Assembly (NCBI RefSeq): GCF_014681765.1
Contig: NZ_CP061498.1
Coordinates: 1,178,001 to 1,242,000 of the forward strand
Source: Roseicitreum antarcticum
Lineage (GTDB): Bacteria; Pseudomonadota; Alphaproteobacteria; Rhodobacterales; Rhodobacteraceae
Direction of reading: 5' to 3'
Length of the DNA stretch: 64,000 nucleotides
Shown here: piece after piece, positions 1 through 8,689 of the stretch
Position numbering within the stretch: position 1 is the stretch's first letter
Layout of the letters: each line of letters begins with the position of its first letter
Position numbers and translations under genes: made by a program
Notes under the pieces: model-generated
Told to the model about the DNA's origin: nothing
What the model saw: only the letters and a program-made list of their open reading frames with translations
The model's database searches: none

Positions 1-1
1 C

Positions 2-1321
2 ATGGAAAGCGGCGGGGCGCCTCTGGACCTGACATTCTGGCTGACAGTGGCAGCGATCATCGGGCTTCTGGTGGTCTCTGGCTTCTTTTCGGGCAGTGAG
101 ACCGCACTTACAGCGTCCAGCCGGGGCAAGCTGCGCGCGCAGGCCGACAAGGGCACACGGGGTGCCGCCAGCGCGCTGAAAGTGACCGAAGATACCGAAC
201 GCCTGATCGGCGCGGTGCTGCTGGGCAACAACATGGTCAACATTCTGGCAGCCTCGCTGGCGACCGCGCTTTTCACGCAGGTCTTTGGCGAAAGCGGGGT
301 AGCGCTGGCCACGCTGGTCATGACGCTGCTGGTCCTGATCTTTGCCGAGGTCCTTCCAAAGACCTTCGCCATTACGAATCCCGAACGCGCCGCGGGCATG
401 GTTGCGCCGGTGATCCGCGTCGTGGTGGTGGTCTTCTCGCCCGTCGTATCGGTTGTGCGGTTTATCGTGCGCGCCATGCTGAGCGTTGTGGGGGTGCAGA
501 CCGATCCGAACAGCCAGATTCTGTCATTCCACGAGGAAATCGCAGGTGCGCTGGCGCTGGGGCATTCCGAGGGCTCGGTCCAGAAGGAAGACCGCGACCG
601 CCTGCTGGGTGCGCTGGACCTGAGCGAACGCACGGTCGAAGAGATCATGCTGCATCGCAGCCAGATCGAGATGATCAACGCCGATGATCCGGTCGAGGAT
701 ATCATCGCGCAGGCCCTGAACTCCAGCCACACCCGCCTGCCCGCGTACCGGGGCGAGCAGGAGAACATCATCGGCGTGTTGCACTCGCGCGATCTGATGC
801 GCGAGGTGCATCGCCTGGTTACCGAAGCACAGGGTGACTACAGCGCTATTTCCGCCCTCTCGCTCGCCAGTGTCGCGCGCGAAGCGTATTTCGTGCCCGA
901 CACCACGCCGCTGGACGAACAGATGCGACAGTTCCTGCACCGGCGGTCACATTTCGCCATGGTCGTGGATGAATACGGCGCCCTGCGCGGGCTGATCACC
1001 CTTGAGGATATTCTGGAGGAAATCGTCGGCGAGATCGAGGATGAACATGACAAGGGCGACACCGCCGCGCTGGAACGCAACGAGGTGGGCGACGTGCTGG
1101 TCGACGGCGGCATGACAATCCGCGACCTGAACCGCGCCATGGAATGGTCGCTGCCCGATGAAGAGGCCAATACCATCGCCGGGCTCGTCATCCACGAGGC
1201 GCAGACAATCCCCAGCGAAGGACAGGTGTTCAAGTTCCACGGCTTCCGGTTCGAGGTGGTGGAGCGGGAAGACAATCGCCTGACCCGCCTGAAACTGCGC
1301 GAGATGGTGAAAACGCATTGA
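2..1321 (+). CDS. CNNM/CorC (HlyC) family membrane protein with CBS pair
   Basis: This is a 439-aa membrane protein of the hemolysin-C/CorC/CNNM family, usually linked to Mg2+/Co2+ efflux or homeostasis. An N-terminal DUF21 region (about residues 10-190) carries several hydrophobic segments and the family hallmark FFSGSETAL near residue 28. A CBS-domain pair follows (about 210-330, with MVVDEYGALRGLITLEDILEEIVGEIEDE), then a C-terminal CorC_HlyC domain (about 345-430). The start codon is at base 2 of the window, so its ribosome-binding site cannot be seen. Family members normally begin with a similar short stretch before the first membrane segment, so the gene is probably complete, although a slightly earlier start is possible. 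The transported ion cannot be told from sequence. Confidence 0.9.
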   Translation: MESGGAPLDLTFWLTVAAIIGLLVVSGFFSGSETALTASSRGKLRAQADKGTRGAASALKVTEDTERLIGAVLLGNNMVNILAASLATALFTQVFGESGVALATLVMTLLVLIFAEVLPKTFAITNPERAAGMVAPVIRVVVVVFSPVVSVVRFIVRAMLSVVGVQTDPNSQILSFHEEIAGALALGHSEGSVQKEDRDRLLGALDLSERTVEEIMLHRSQIEMINADDPVEDIIAQALNSSHTRLPAYRGEQENIIGVLHSRDLMREVHRLVTEAQGDYSAISALSLASVAREAYFVPDTTPLDEQMRQFLHRRSHFAMVVDEYGALRGLITLEDILEEIVGEIEDEHDKGDTAALERNEVGDVLVDGGMTIRDLNRAMEWSLPDEEANTIAGLVIHEAQTIPSEGQVFKFHGFRFEVVEREDNRLTRLKLREMVKTH

Positions 1322-1423
1322 TGCCCGGCGGTGATGGTCCGCAATCGTCGCGACGCTGATTCTGCCAGATCGCGACGAGGTGGCGCAAACGACAACAGGC
1401 ATGACGACAGGAATGAGAACGCC

Positions 1424-2014
1424 ATGAAACAGCCGCGCGCGTGGCAACGCATGCTCTCGGGGCGCAGGCTGGACCTGTTGGACCCAACGCCAGTGGATAT
1501 CGAGGTCGGGGATATTGCACACGGCCTGGCCTTCGTGGCGCGCTGGAACGGGCAGACCATGGGCGACTGGCCCTATTCGGTCGCCGAGCATTCGCTGCTG
1601 GTGGAAGACCTGTACGGTCGCGCCAATCCTGCCGCGCCCCCGCGCTGGCGGCTGGCAGCCCTGCTGCATGACGCGCCGGAATACGTTATCGGCGACATGA
1701 TATCGCCGGTCAAAGCGGCGGTGGGACCGGGTTATGGCGGGCTGGAACAGCGTTTGACGGCGGCGATCCACCTGCGTTTTGGGCTGCCCGCCGCCCTGCC
1801 CCTGACAGTAAAACGCGCGATCAAGCGGGCCGACCGCGTGTCGGCATGGCTGGAGGCGACACAAATCGCAGGGTTTTCAGAGGCCGAGGCGAACCGCCTG
1901 TTTGGCACGCCCGATGCAGCAATCGCGCAGAATTTCCGCATCGAACCCCAACCGCCCGCTGTGGTCCGCGCCGCCTTCGTCGCGCGGCACGCAGCGCTGT
2001 TGGCCCTGTGCTGA
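1424..2014 (+). CDS. HD-domain phosphohydrolase (YfbR-like)
   Basis: This 196-aa protein belongs to the HD-domain metal-dependent phosphohydrolases and most resembles the YfbR-like group, which act on 5'-deoxynucleotides or similar substrates. Candidate metal ligands are His56 (AEHSLLV), His82-Asp83 (LLHDAPE) and Asp137 (KRADRVSAW). The ATG at 1424 was chosen over an in-frame start at 1331 because the intervening residues are low-complexity and charged, and the domain begins soon after MKQPRAW. It lies 102 bases after the CNNM gene on the same strand and may share its transcript. The true substrate is unknown. Confidence 0.8.
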   Translation: MKQPRAWQRMLSGRRLDLLDPTPVDIEVGDIAHGLAFVARWNGQTMGDWPYSVAEHSLLVEDLYGRANPAAPPRWRLAALLHDAPEYVIGDMISPVKAAVGPGYGGLEQRLTAAIHLRFGLPAALPLTVKRAIKRADRVSAWLEATQIAGFSEAEANRLFGTPDAAIAQNFRIEPQPPAVVRAAFVARHAALLALC

Positions 2015-2170
2015 ACGGTCAGTGACTGCCCTGTCTGTTCGCAGATGATACCGCGTAACAGGCCGAGGTGGCGTCGAGGCAGGCGTGTCCCACACATCGT
2101 CAAACGCTTGCAAAGACCTGAACGCAGACCGAACCACCAAGAGGTGTCACCAGCGACGACGCAACCGCGC

Positions 2171-2725
2171 TCAGCGCGGTCCGCGTTTGGCCAGAATGCG
2201 TTGCAGGGTGCGACGGTGCATGCTGAGACGCCGCGCGGTCTCGGACACGTTTCGATCGCATTGCTCGTAGATCCGCTGAATATGCTCCCACCGGACGCGG
2301 TCGGCGGACATCGGGTTGTCGGGCGGGGATGGCAGCGCCTCGCCGCTGGCCATCAGCGCGTGCACCACTTCATCGGCATCGGCGGGCTTCGACAGGTAGT
2401 CGGTCGCGCCGATCTTCACCGCCGCCACTGCCGTCGCGATCGCGCCATATCCGGTCAGCACCACAATGCGGCTGTCGGGACGGCGTTCGCGAAGATGTTC
2501 CACCACGTCCAGCCCGTTGCCATCGTCCAGCCGCAGGTCGATCACGGCATAGGCAGGCGGACGGGCACCTGCGATGGCTTTGCCCCCCGCGACGCAATTT
2601 GCCGTCTCAACCTCGAACCCTCGCTTTTCCATCGCGCGGGCGAGACGGCGCAGGAAAACCTCATCATCATCGACCAACAGCAGCGAGCGGTCTGGGCCGA
2701 GGTCAAGCTCAGGGACATCCTGCAT
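2171..2725 (-). CDS. regA: Photosynthetic/respiratory redox response regulator RegA (PrrA/ActR)
   Basis: This is the DNA-binding response regulator of the RegB/RegA (PrrB/PrrA) system, which controls photosynthesis, respiration, carbon and nitrogen fixation genes in response to redox state. It is 184 aa, the same length as Rhodobacter RegA/PrrA. The receiver domain has the acidic pocket LLLVDDDE, the phospho-acceptor Asp63 (VIDLRLDDG) and the conserved LTGYGAIATAVAA and LSKPADADE segments. A short C-terminal helix-turn-helix of the Fis type ends in SETARRLSMHRRTLQRILAKR. The start at 2725 is backed by an AAGGA site seven bases upstream; longer in-frame starts exist but lack it. It lies downstream of senC on the same strand, with regB divergent, the classic locus arrangement. 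The hvrA gene often found next to it is absent. Confidence 0.96.
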   Translation of the reverse strand: MQDVPELDLGPDRSLLLVDDDEVFLRRLARAMEKRGFEVETANCVAGGKAIAGARPPAYAVIDLRLDDGNGLDVVEHLRERRPDSRIVVLTGYGAIATAVAAVKIGATDYLSKPADADEVVHALMASGEALPSPPDNPMSADRVRWEHIQRIYEQCDRNVSETARRLSMHRRTLQRILAKRGPR

Positions 2726-2899
2726 GCGCAAATCCTTCATTAACATAAAGTGTATGTAGGCCGATGTGGCTGCGCGGTCAAATAGGGTGATGATCTGTCG
2801 CAGGGACGCAAGGGTGCCGCACACGGGCTGCCAACGCGCCGCGAACCGCCGGCAAGCAGACGCGGGTACCGCAGCCCAAAGCCCCTGGAAGAACCGGCC

Positions 2900-3523
2900 T
2901 CAGGCGGCTTCGATGAAGCACCCCACCTGTTCTGCCAGCGCCTCTGGTGTTAGTTCGCGGCGGAACACATCGACGAAGCCGTGTTCCGGCAGCACGAGGT
3001 AGCTGAACGTAGTATGATCCACGAGGTAATAGTCAGGATCATCGCTTTCTTGCGCGGCGTAATAGGTCTTGTAGGCCTGCGAAGCGGCGCGCACCTGCTC
3101 TGCAGAGCCGGTCAGCCCGATCATTTCGGGATGCATGTAGGATACAAACTCTGCCAGAACCTCGGGCGTGTCCCGCGCGGGGTCGATGGAAATGAACGCC
3201 AGTTGCATATCGACGCCCTGATCGATCAAGATATCGGCTGCCTGCGCGTTGCGCGCGTTGTCCAGCGGACAGACATCGGGACAGAAGGTGTAGCCGAAAT
3301 ATATCAGCGTCGGCCGGTCGATGACATCGGTGTCACGCACGGTGCGGCCAGTGTGATCCACCAGTTCGAACGGGCCGCCGATGGACCCCGATCCCCCCGC
3401 AACGGTTGTCTGGCGGCACTGCGCGAAGCCTTCGTCGCGTTGGCCGAAAAATACCATCGAGGCCAGCCCGCCCAACAGTACCGCCACCAACCCGGCGGCA
3501 ATCACGGTGTATGTCTTGATCAT
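2900..3523 (-). CDS. senC: SCO1/SenC/PrrC copper-binding assembly protein
   Basis: This 207-aa membrane-anchored thioredoxin-fold protein is the SCO1/SenC (PrrC) type, involved in copper delivery to cytochrome c oxidase and in redox signalling to RegB/PrrB. One N-terminal membrane anchor spans about residues 5-26. The copper motif is Cys81-Pro-Asp-Val-Cys85 (TFCPDVCPL), and the third ligand is His170 (LVDHTTFSY). It lies between regA and the divergent regB, the usual place in Rhodobacter relatives. The 174 bases to regA suggest either cotranscription or a separate regA promoter. Confidence 0.95.
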   Translation of the reverse strand: MIKTYTVIAAGLVAVLLGGLASMVFFGQRDEGFAQCRQTTVAGGSGSIGGPFELVDHTGRTVRDTDVIDRPTLIYFGYTFCPDVCPLDNARNAQAADILIDQGVDMQLAFISIDPARDTPEVLAEFVSYMHPEMIGLTGSAEQVRAASQAYKTYYAAQESDDPDYYLVDHTTFSYLVLPEHGFVDVFRRELTPEALAEQVGCFIEAA

Positions 3524-3648
3524 CGGGTTCCCATCACTTCCGACCGCCCCGCAGCGCTGCGCCGCCGGGACAATTTGCGCCCTTGATGCCCTATCCCCAC
3601 GGCCCTAACAATTACAAAACAAACCCCTGTGACAACTGGACCCCCCTG

Positions 3649-5031
3649 ATGCCTTCGCCGACGCTAGCCCACCTCAACCGCGACAGCCGGGGCCAATGGG
3701 TCCGGTTGCGCACACTGACCATGCTGCGCTGGCTGGCGGTGGCAGGCCAATTGATCGCGATCACCGCAGCGGACCAGTTCTTTGGCCTGCAATTCAACCT
3801 GGGCCTGTGCTATCTGGCGGTGGGCACTGCGGTGATCTCGAACCTGGTGACGCTCTACCTGTTTCCGGAAAACAAGCGCCTGTCGGAATCCGATGCGATG
3901 CTGACGTTGTTGTTCGACGTGTCGCAACTGGCGCTGCTGCTGTACCTGACGGGCGGGATCACCAACCCCTTCGCATTGTTGATGCTGGCGCCCGTCACCA
4001 TCTCGGCATCGGCGCTGGAGGTGCGTACGACGATGTTCCTCGGCGGCGTCGCGATCAGCCTGATCTCGCTGGTGGCCCTGATCTATGAGCCCCTGACCTT
4101 CGCCGATGGATCGATCCTGACGGTGCCGCCGATCATCGCCTTCGGCTTCTGGGCGGCGATCGTGATCGGGATCGTATTCATGGGCCTTTACGCCCGCCGC
4201 GTGGCGTCCGAGATCCATTCGATGGCCGATGCGCTGCTGGCCACCCAGATGGCGCTGGCGCGCGAACAGAAACTCACCGATCTGGGCGGCGTGGTCGCTG
4301 CCACCGCGCATGAACTGGGCACGCCGCTGGCAACGATCAAGCTGGTCAGCGCCGAGTTGATGACCGACCTGCCCGAAGGTTCGCCCCAGCGCGAGGATGT
4401 GCAGCTGATTCGTGACCAGGCCGAACGCTGCCGCGAGATCCTGCATTCCATGGGCCGCGCAGGCAAGGACGACCTTCATCTGCGGCATGTCCCCCTCGAC
4501 ACCTTGCTGCGCGAGGCTGCGGAACCCCATACCACCCGCAACCGCGAAGTGATCTTCACCCTGACGCCCGCGCTGGGGGCCGGGGCGCGCCAGCCATTGG
4601 TGCGCCGCAAACCCGAGATCGTGCACGGGCTGCGCAACCTGATCCAGAATGCGGTGGATTTCGCTGCGGCGCGCGTCTGGCTGGATGGAATCTGGACCGA
4701 CCAGACCATCACGATCCGCATCATGGACGATGGCCCCGGCTTTCCGCCCGATGTGCTCAGCCGCATCGGCGACCCGTTCATCCGCCGTCGGCGCGACCCG
4801 GGCGAGCTGTTGCGGCGCCCGGAATATGAGGGGATGGGGCTGGGCCTGTTCATCGCCAAGACCCTGTTGGAACGGACGGGCGCGGAGATCAGCTTTGCCA
4901 ATTGCACTCCTGCCACGGGTACCGGCGACCGCGACCGCCGCGGCGCGCTGATCGAACTGGTCTGGCCGCTGGACCGCCTGACACCGCTGGAGCATGAGAT
5001 ATCGGGGCAGAACCCCCAGATCGCCAGCTAG
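3649..5031 (+). CDS. regB: Redox sensor histidine kinase RegB (PrrB)
   Basis: This is the membrane sensor kinase partner of RegA. With the start at 3649 it is 460 aa, the same length as R. capsulatus RegB. Six hydrophobic segments span about residues 25-182 and contain the GGITNPFALL motif tied to ubiquinone sensing. The phospho-acceptor is His221 (ATAHELGTPLATIK), and the redox-active cysteine is Cys261 in QAERCREIL, matching the regulatory Cys265 of R. capsulatus RegB with the same offset as the histidine. The C-terminal ATPase has N, G1 and G2 boxes (LIQNAVDFA, MDDGPGFP, GMGLGLFIA). It is divergent from senC-regA. The 126-bp gap to senC should hold both promoters. Confidence 0.96.
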   Translation: MPSPTLAHLNRDSRGQWVRLRTLTMLRWLAVAGQLIAITAADQFFGLQFNLGLCYLAVGTAVISNLVTLYLFPENKRLSESDAMLTLLFDVSQLALLLYLTGGITNPFALLMLAPVTISASALEVRTTMFLGGVAISLISLVALIYEPLTFADGSILTVPPIIAFGFWAAIVIGIVFMGLYARRVASEIHSMADALLATQMALAREQKLTDLGGVVAATAHELGTPLATIKLVSAELMTDLPEGSPQREDVQLIRDQAERCREILHSMGRAGKDDLHLRHVPLDTLLREAAEPHTTRNREVIFTLTPALGAGARQPLVRRKPEIVHGLRNLIQNAVDFAAARVWLDGIWTDQTITIRIMDDGPGFPPDVLSRIGDPFIRRRRDPGELLRRPEYEGMGLGLFIAKTLLERTGAEISFANCTPATGTGDRDRRGALIELVWPLDRLTPLEHEISGQNPQIAS

Positions 5032-5124
5032 GTCAGCCTGTGGTATAAGTTGTTTTGTATCAAACGGTTGCATTGTGATCTTCGCCGCGCGTCCTGAGTT
5101 TTTCAGCGCACGCACGTCAAGGAT

Positions 5125-5168
5125 ATCAGGCCCGATCTTTGAGCGGCTGTCCCGCCCCCGGGCCTGAT
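5125..5168 (+). terminator. Hairpin after regB (possible terminator)
   Basis: Perfect 10-bp inverted arms (ATCAGGCCCG at 5125-5134 and its complement at 5159-5168) enclose a 24-base loop about 95 bases after the regB stop. No clear T-run follows, so intrinsic termination is uncertain; it could also be an RNA-processing or stability element. Confidence 0.35.
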
Positions 5169-5189
5169 CCCCTAATTCTGTCGCCAAAC

Positions 5190-5205
5190 TTAACCCGCCG
5201 TTAAC
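5190..5205. promoter_or_regulatory. Candidate CtrA-binding site
   Basis: The sequence TTAAC-N5-GTTAAC (equivalently TTAA-N7-TTAA) matches the full CtrA-P binding consensus of alphaproteobacteria. It lies 55 bases upstream of the start codon of the PAS-domain gene at 5260, a usual distance for direct promoter control. Binding is inferred from the match only. Confidence 0.6.
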
Positions 5206-5259
5206 TAATCTGCGGAATTCTGCACGTGCAAACACGGATACACGCAAAAGGATTCGCCC

Positions 5260-7047
5260 ATGGAATCGCCCCTCGCCCTTGCGGGACTGCTGGTCGGGAC
5301 ATCGGCGCTCACGTCATTTGGGGTGCTGTGCCTGATGGCGATCTGGCTCAAACCAAAGGTGGCACCGGGAATTGCGCCGGGGCAATACAATGGTAATCAG
5401 GCGGTTTTTGTGTTTGATGACACGCGCCTTGTCGATTGCAACGACACCGCCGCCGAAATCCTGCGTGACGTCCGCCACTTGGGCGTGCTGGTTGCGCCGG
5501 TCCATGAAGACGGGCGTGCGCCGTCGCCCGACCAGACCGAGTATGCCAAGCTGCTGCGCAAGATCTCGGCCTATTTCCCGGATTTTGAGCAGCAAGCGTC
5601 CACGCTGGCCCAGACCGGCGAAATCAGCCTGACGGCGACCGGCGACATCGGCATGTCGCTGCGCGCGGTCTGGCGGCGCGGGCTGGCGCATATCATTCTG
5701 GAAGATACCCGCGCCGAAGGTGGCAAGGCCACGCTGGACCGCCTGACCTATCAGGCGATGGAGGATGAGCTTGCCGCCCTGCGCGCCCTGACGGATGACG
5801 CACCGGTACCGATGTGGCGCGAAGATCCCACGGGCGCGATCGTCTGGGGCAATTTGGGCTATCTGGATCTGGCGCAACGGCTCGACGGGCGGGGGGACAA
5901 TGCGCTGATCTGGCCGCTGCCACGTGTTTTCCCCCAGCCGCCGATGACTTTGGATGGCGTCCCAGAAGGCACGTTCCGCGCCGAGGTCGCCCTGCGCGAT
6001 ACCCCTGAAGATGCCGAACAGACGCTGGCCTTCGACATCACCACCCCCGCACAGGGCGCGGCGCGGGTGGGCTATGCCCTGCCGGTGCTCGGCGACGCGC
6101 CCACGGACCTGACGCGCCGTGACCTGGTGCAGACGCTGGCGCGCGCCTTCACGACGCTGCCGGTGGGACTTGCGGTCTTCGACGAGAAACGGCGCCTTCA
6201 GGTTTTCAACCCTGCGTTGACTGACCTGACTGGTCTGCCGACCGAATTCCTGCTGTCACAGCCTGGGTTCGACCGCTTCCTGCACCAGATGCGCGAAAAA
6301 CGGATGCTGCCCGAGGCTGCGGATTTCACCACCTGGCGCGCACAATTGCTGGCGGTGGAGCGTGCTGCGGATTCCGGCCAGTACGAAGAGAACTGGACGC
6401 TGGCAGACGGGCGCACGTTCCATGTCACCGGCCATCCGCAGCCAGGCGGCGCCATCGCGCTGTTCATCGACGACATCAGCACCGATGTGGCCTTGGCCCG
6501 GACCTTGCGCGCAGCAGTTGATACCGGGCAGGCAGTGCTGGACGCGCTGGGGGATGCGGTGGTTGTATTCTCGGCCAAGGGCAGCGTTGTGATCGACAAT
6601 GCCGCGTATCGCGCCCTTTCGCCCGCTGACACGGCGTCTGGGCTGCATGCGTGCTCGATCACCCAGGCGCTGGGGCTTTGGCGTGCGGCCTTTGGCGCGC
6701 AAACCGCCCTCGACCGGGTCGAAGCGGCGCTGCGCGCCCGCATCGAGATCCCACAGCAGCACATTCTCGACACGCCGGGGGGGCAAAGCGTTGCGGTATC
6801 GACAACGGGCCTTGGCAATGGCCAGATTCTGGTGCGGTTCCATGCGCCGCAGATTGTGCGCGAAGCCGGGCCTTTCGCGCATGCTACCCGCGACGGCAAC
6901 TCGGACGCGCCGTCCCGAACGGCCCTCCGTAACGGCCCCCTGATCCCTGCCGCTGTCGCAGCCGCGGCGCGCGCGCCCGTCACCCCACCACCGCACCGCC
7001 ATATCAAAGTGCGTCATTCCAGCAACCGCGCCGATACCAACGCCTGA
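5260..7047 (+). CDS. Membrane-anchored PAS-domain protein without kinase domain (DivL-like)
   Basis: This 595-aa protein has one N-terminal membrane segment (about residues 5-28). At least two PAS-like regions follow: about 295-415 (starting FTTLPVGLAVFDEKRR) and about 430-540 (LDALGDAVVVFSAKGSVVIDN), with a weaker PAS-like stretch near 170-230. No histidine phosphotransfer or ATPase domain follows; the last 60 residues are Ala/Pro-rich and look disordered. Similar PAS proteins next to regB occur in Rhodobacterales. Resemblance to the PAS half of DivL is an inference from layout. A candidate CtrA box lies just upstream, which suggests a role in the CtrA pathway (cell cycle, motility or gene transfer agent control), but this is not shown. 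An AAGGA site precedes the ATG. Confidence 0.75.
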   Translation: MESPLALAGLLVGTSALTSFGVLCLMAIWLKPKVAPGIAPGQYNGNQAVFVFDDTRLVDCNDTAAEILRDVRHLGVLVAPVHEDGRAPSPDQTEYAKLLRKISAYFPDFEQQASTLAQTGEISLTATGDIGMSLRAVWRRGLAHIILEDTRAEGGKATLDRLTYQAMEDELAALRALTDDAPVPMWREDPTGAIVWGNLGYLDLAQRLDGRGDNALIWPLPRVFPQPPMTLDGVPEGTFRAEVALRDTPEDAEQTLAFDITTPAQGAARVGYALPVLGDAPTDLTRRDLVQTLARAFTTLPVGLAVFDEKRRLQVFNPALTDLTGLPTEFLLSQPGFDRFLHQMREKRMLPEAADFTTWRAQLLAVERAADSGQYEENWTLADGRTFHVTGHPQPGGAIALFIDDISTDVALARTLRAAVDTGQAVLDALGDAVVVFSAKGSVVIDNAAYRALSPADTASGLHACSITQALGLWRAAFGAQTALDRVEAALRARIEIPQQHILDTPGGQSVAVSTTGLGNGQILVRFHAPQIVREAGPFAHATRDGNSDAPSRTALRNGPLIPAAVAAAARAPVTPPPHRHIKVRHSSNRADTNA

Positions 7048-7702
7048 GGCGTTGCCCGCCGACGGGAAGTACAGAAACAAAAAGCACGAAGACAGCCGGA
7101 CCATCTAAGAGACAGGGCAAAAGTTGGAGGGTGCGCGCGAAAAGCTGTAGAATGAAAAGCGCGGAAAATGAGAACGCGTTTAGATAAATTGACAAAGTGC
7201 GAAAAGGTTGGCCCCGGCGAGCGCCGCTGACATCGGCCACTCAGGGTCGGTTCAGACCGCGTGTCCGATCCGACACCAAAACCAGCCCGTCAGCAAAACA
7301 AGGAAATCACGCCGGGGTCGATACCGGCAGACTTGGTGATACGGCACCAACCGCAACCGGGCGCATGGCGCTGCCCATACGGCGGACCGCGCGGCGCGAA
7401 CCACCACACCAAACGACAGAGCATCACAGCAGTTCGCGTCAGACCCGCTCCGGCAGTCAAGACCAGACACCCACCCGCGTCTGTGGCACAAGGCACCCAT
7501 GCTCATCCCGACGCCACGACGCCACGAAGCCACGACGCCACGACGCCACGACGCCACGACGCCGCGAAGCCCGACCCCACCACCTCCGGTTCCGTCACGC
7601 ACCAAACCCGCGCGACACACTTGACCATGGCGGTTGCCTGCCGCATGTCGTGTCGGGGTTCGCCTGAGGCGTCCCACCCTGACCCCAACCATCCGAGGCG
7701 CA
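7048..7702. other. 655-bp region without a convincing gene
   Basis: No frame here has a recognisable protein or a good ribosome-binding site. The first 150 bases are purine-rich and A-rich; the rest is C/A-rich and low in complexity, with an 8-bp tandem repeat at 7511-7566. In related genomes tsaE often sits after the PAS gene, but no P-loop sequence is visible here. It may be eroded or shuffled sequence. Confidence 0.55.
7511..7566. repeat. 8-bp tandem repeat (ACGCCACG), seven units
   Basis: Seven contiguous 8-base units are present. Five are exactly ACGCCACG, and two carry one substitution each (AAGCCACG at 7527-7534, ACGCCGCG at 7559-7566). Because 8 is not a multiple of 3 it would shift frame if translated, consistent with non-coding DNA. 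Slipped-strand expansion is the likely origin. Confidence 0.85.
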
Positions 7703-8689
7703 ATGACCCCCGACCTACTGCACCCTTTCCTGCACCTCTGGGGCCTGCCCGCCACCGCCCGGGTCACGCTGATCAATGTGTCGGAAAACCATACATTCCG
7801 GGTGCAGGCACCGGGACGCGACCTTGTGCTGCGGCTGCACCGGGCGAGCCACCGCTCAGACGCGCAGATCGCGTCAGAACTGGCCTGGCTGGACGCGCTG
7901 CACGACGTCAAACCCCTGCGCTGCGCCCGGCCACTGCGCGCCGAGAACGGTGCAGCGTTGCAACATATCATGACACCGCAGGGCCCGCGCCAGCTGGTGG
8001 CGTTTGAGTGGATCGAAGGGGCAGAGCCTTCGGTTGGCCCGGGCTTGCGCCGTTGGTTCCCGGAACTCGGCGCACTGACAGCCCGCCTGCACCAGCACGC
8101 GCACCACTGGGCGCGCCCGGCGGATTTCACCCGCGACCGATGGGATATTGCGGCCATTCTGGGGCCGGAACCGGCGTGGGGCCGCTGGCAGGACGCGCCC
8201 GGCCTGACACGCACCGGCATCGACACATTGGACGCGCTGTCAGCGCATCTGACCGAACGGCTGACCGCCTATGGCACCGCCCCAGCGCGCTTTGGACTGG
8301 TGCATGCCGATCTGCGGCTGGCAAACCTTCTGACCGACGCGCGCGGGCTGAACGTGATCGACTTTGACGATTGCGGCTTCAGCTGGTGGATCTACGATTT
8401 CGCCGCCGCCGTCAGCTTCATCGAGGAAGACCCCGCGCTGCCCGATCTGGCGCAGGCTTGGGTCGCGGGATATCGCGGCATCGCCGACCTGCCTGACGCC
8501 GATGTGGCGATGCTGCCCGATATGGTGATGCTGCGTCGGCTGCTACTGACCGCCTGGCTGGGCACGCGCGCCGACAGCGACACCGCCGGGCAATTCGGCG
8601 GCTCAGCCTATACCGAGGGCACTGTCCGGCTGGCCACGCGGTATCTGGCGCAGGGTGCGGTCGGCGCCTGGGACCGACCATGGCCCTGA
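7703..8689 (+). CDS. APH-family phosphotransferase (homoserine kinase II/SrkA-like)
   Basis: This 328-aa soluble kinase of the aminoglycoside phosphotransferase/choline kinase fold has the Brenner motif His201-x-Asp203...Asn208 (LVHADLRLANLL) and the metal-binding DFDD at 220-223. Its layout resembles SrkA/YihE or ThrB2-type homoserine kinases. The ATG at 7703 was chosen because a GAGG site precedes it and the conserved fold starts a few residues later. Its stop overlaps the start of cobD by 10 bases, so the two are probably cotranscribed and translationally coupled. The substrate is uncertain; the link to cobalamin synthesis could be chance. Confidence 0.8.
   Translation: MTPDLLHPFLHLWGLPATARVTLINVSENHTFRVQAPGRDLVLRLHRASHRSDAQIASELAWLDALHDVKPLRCARPLRAENGAALQHIMTPQGPRQLVAFEWIEGAEPSVGPGLRRWFPELGALTARLHQHAHHWARPADFTRDRWDIAAILGPEPAWGRWQDAPGLTRTGIDTLDALSAHLTERLTAYGTAPARFGLVHADLRLANLLTDARGLNVIDFDDCGFSWWIYDFAAAVSFIEEDPALPDLAQAWVAGYRGIADLPDADVAMLPDMVMLRRLLLTAWLGTRADSDTAGQFGGSAYTEGTVRLATRYLAQGAVGAWDRPWP

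Noticed and set aside
3664-5247. A 527-codon open frame antisense to regB
   Set aside because: It lies opposite a full-length, motif-complete kinase gene and is rich in Arg, Gln and His, as expected for the shadow frame of a GC-rich gene; no domain or ribosome-binding site is seen.
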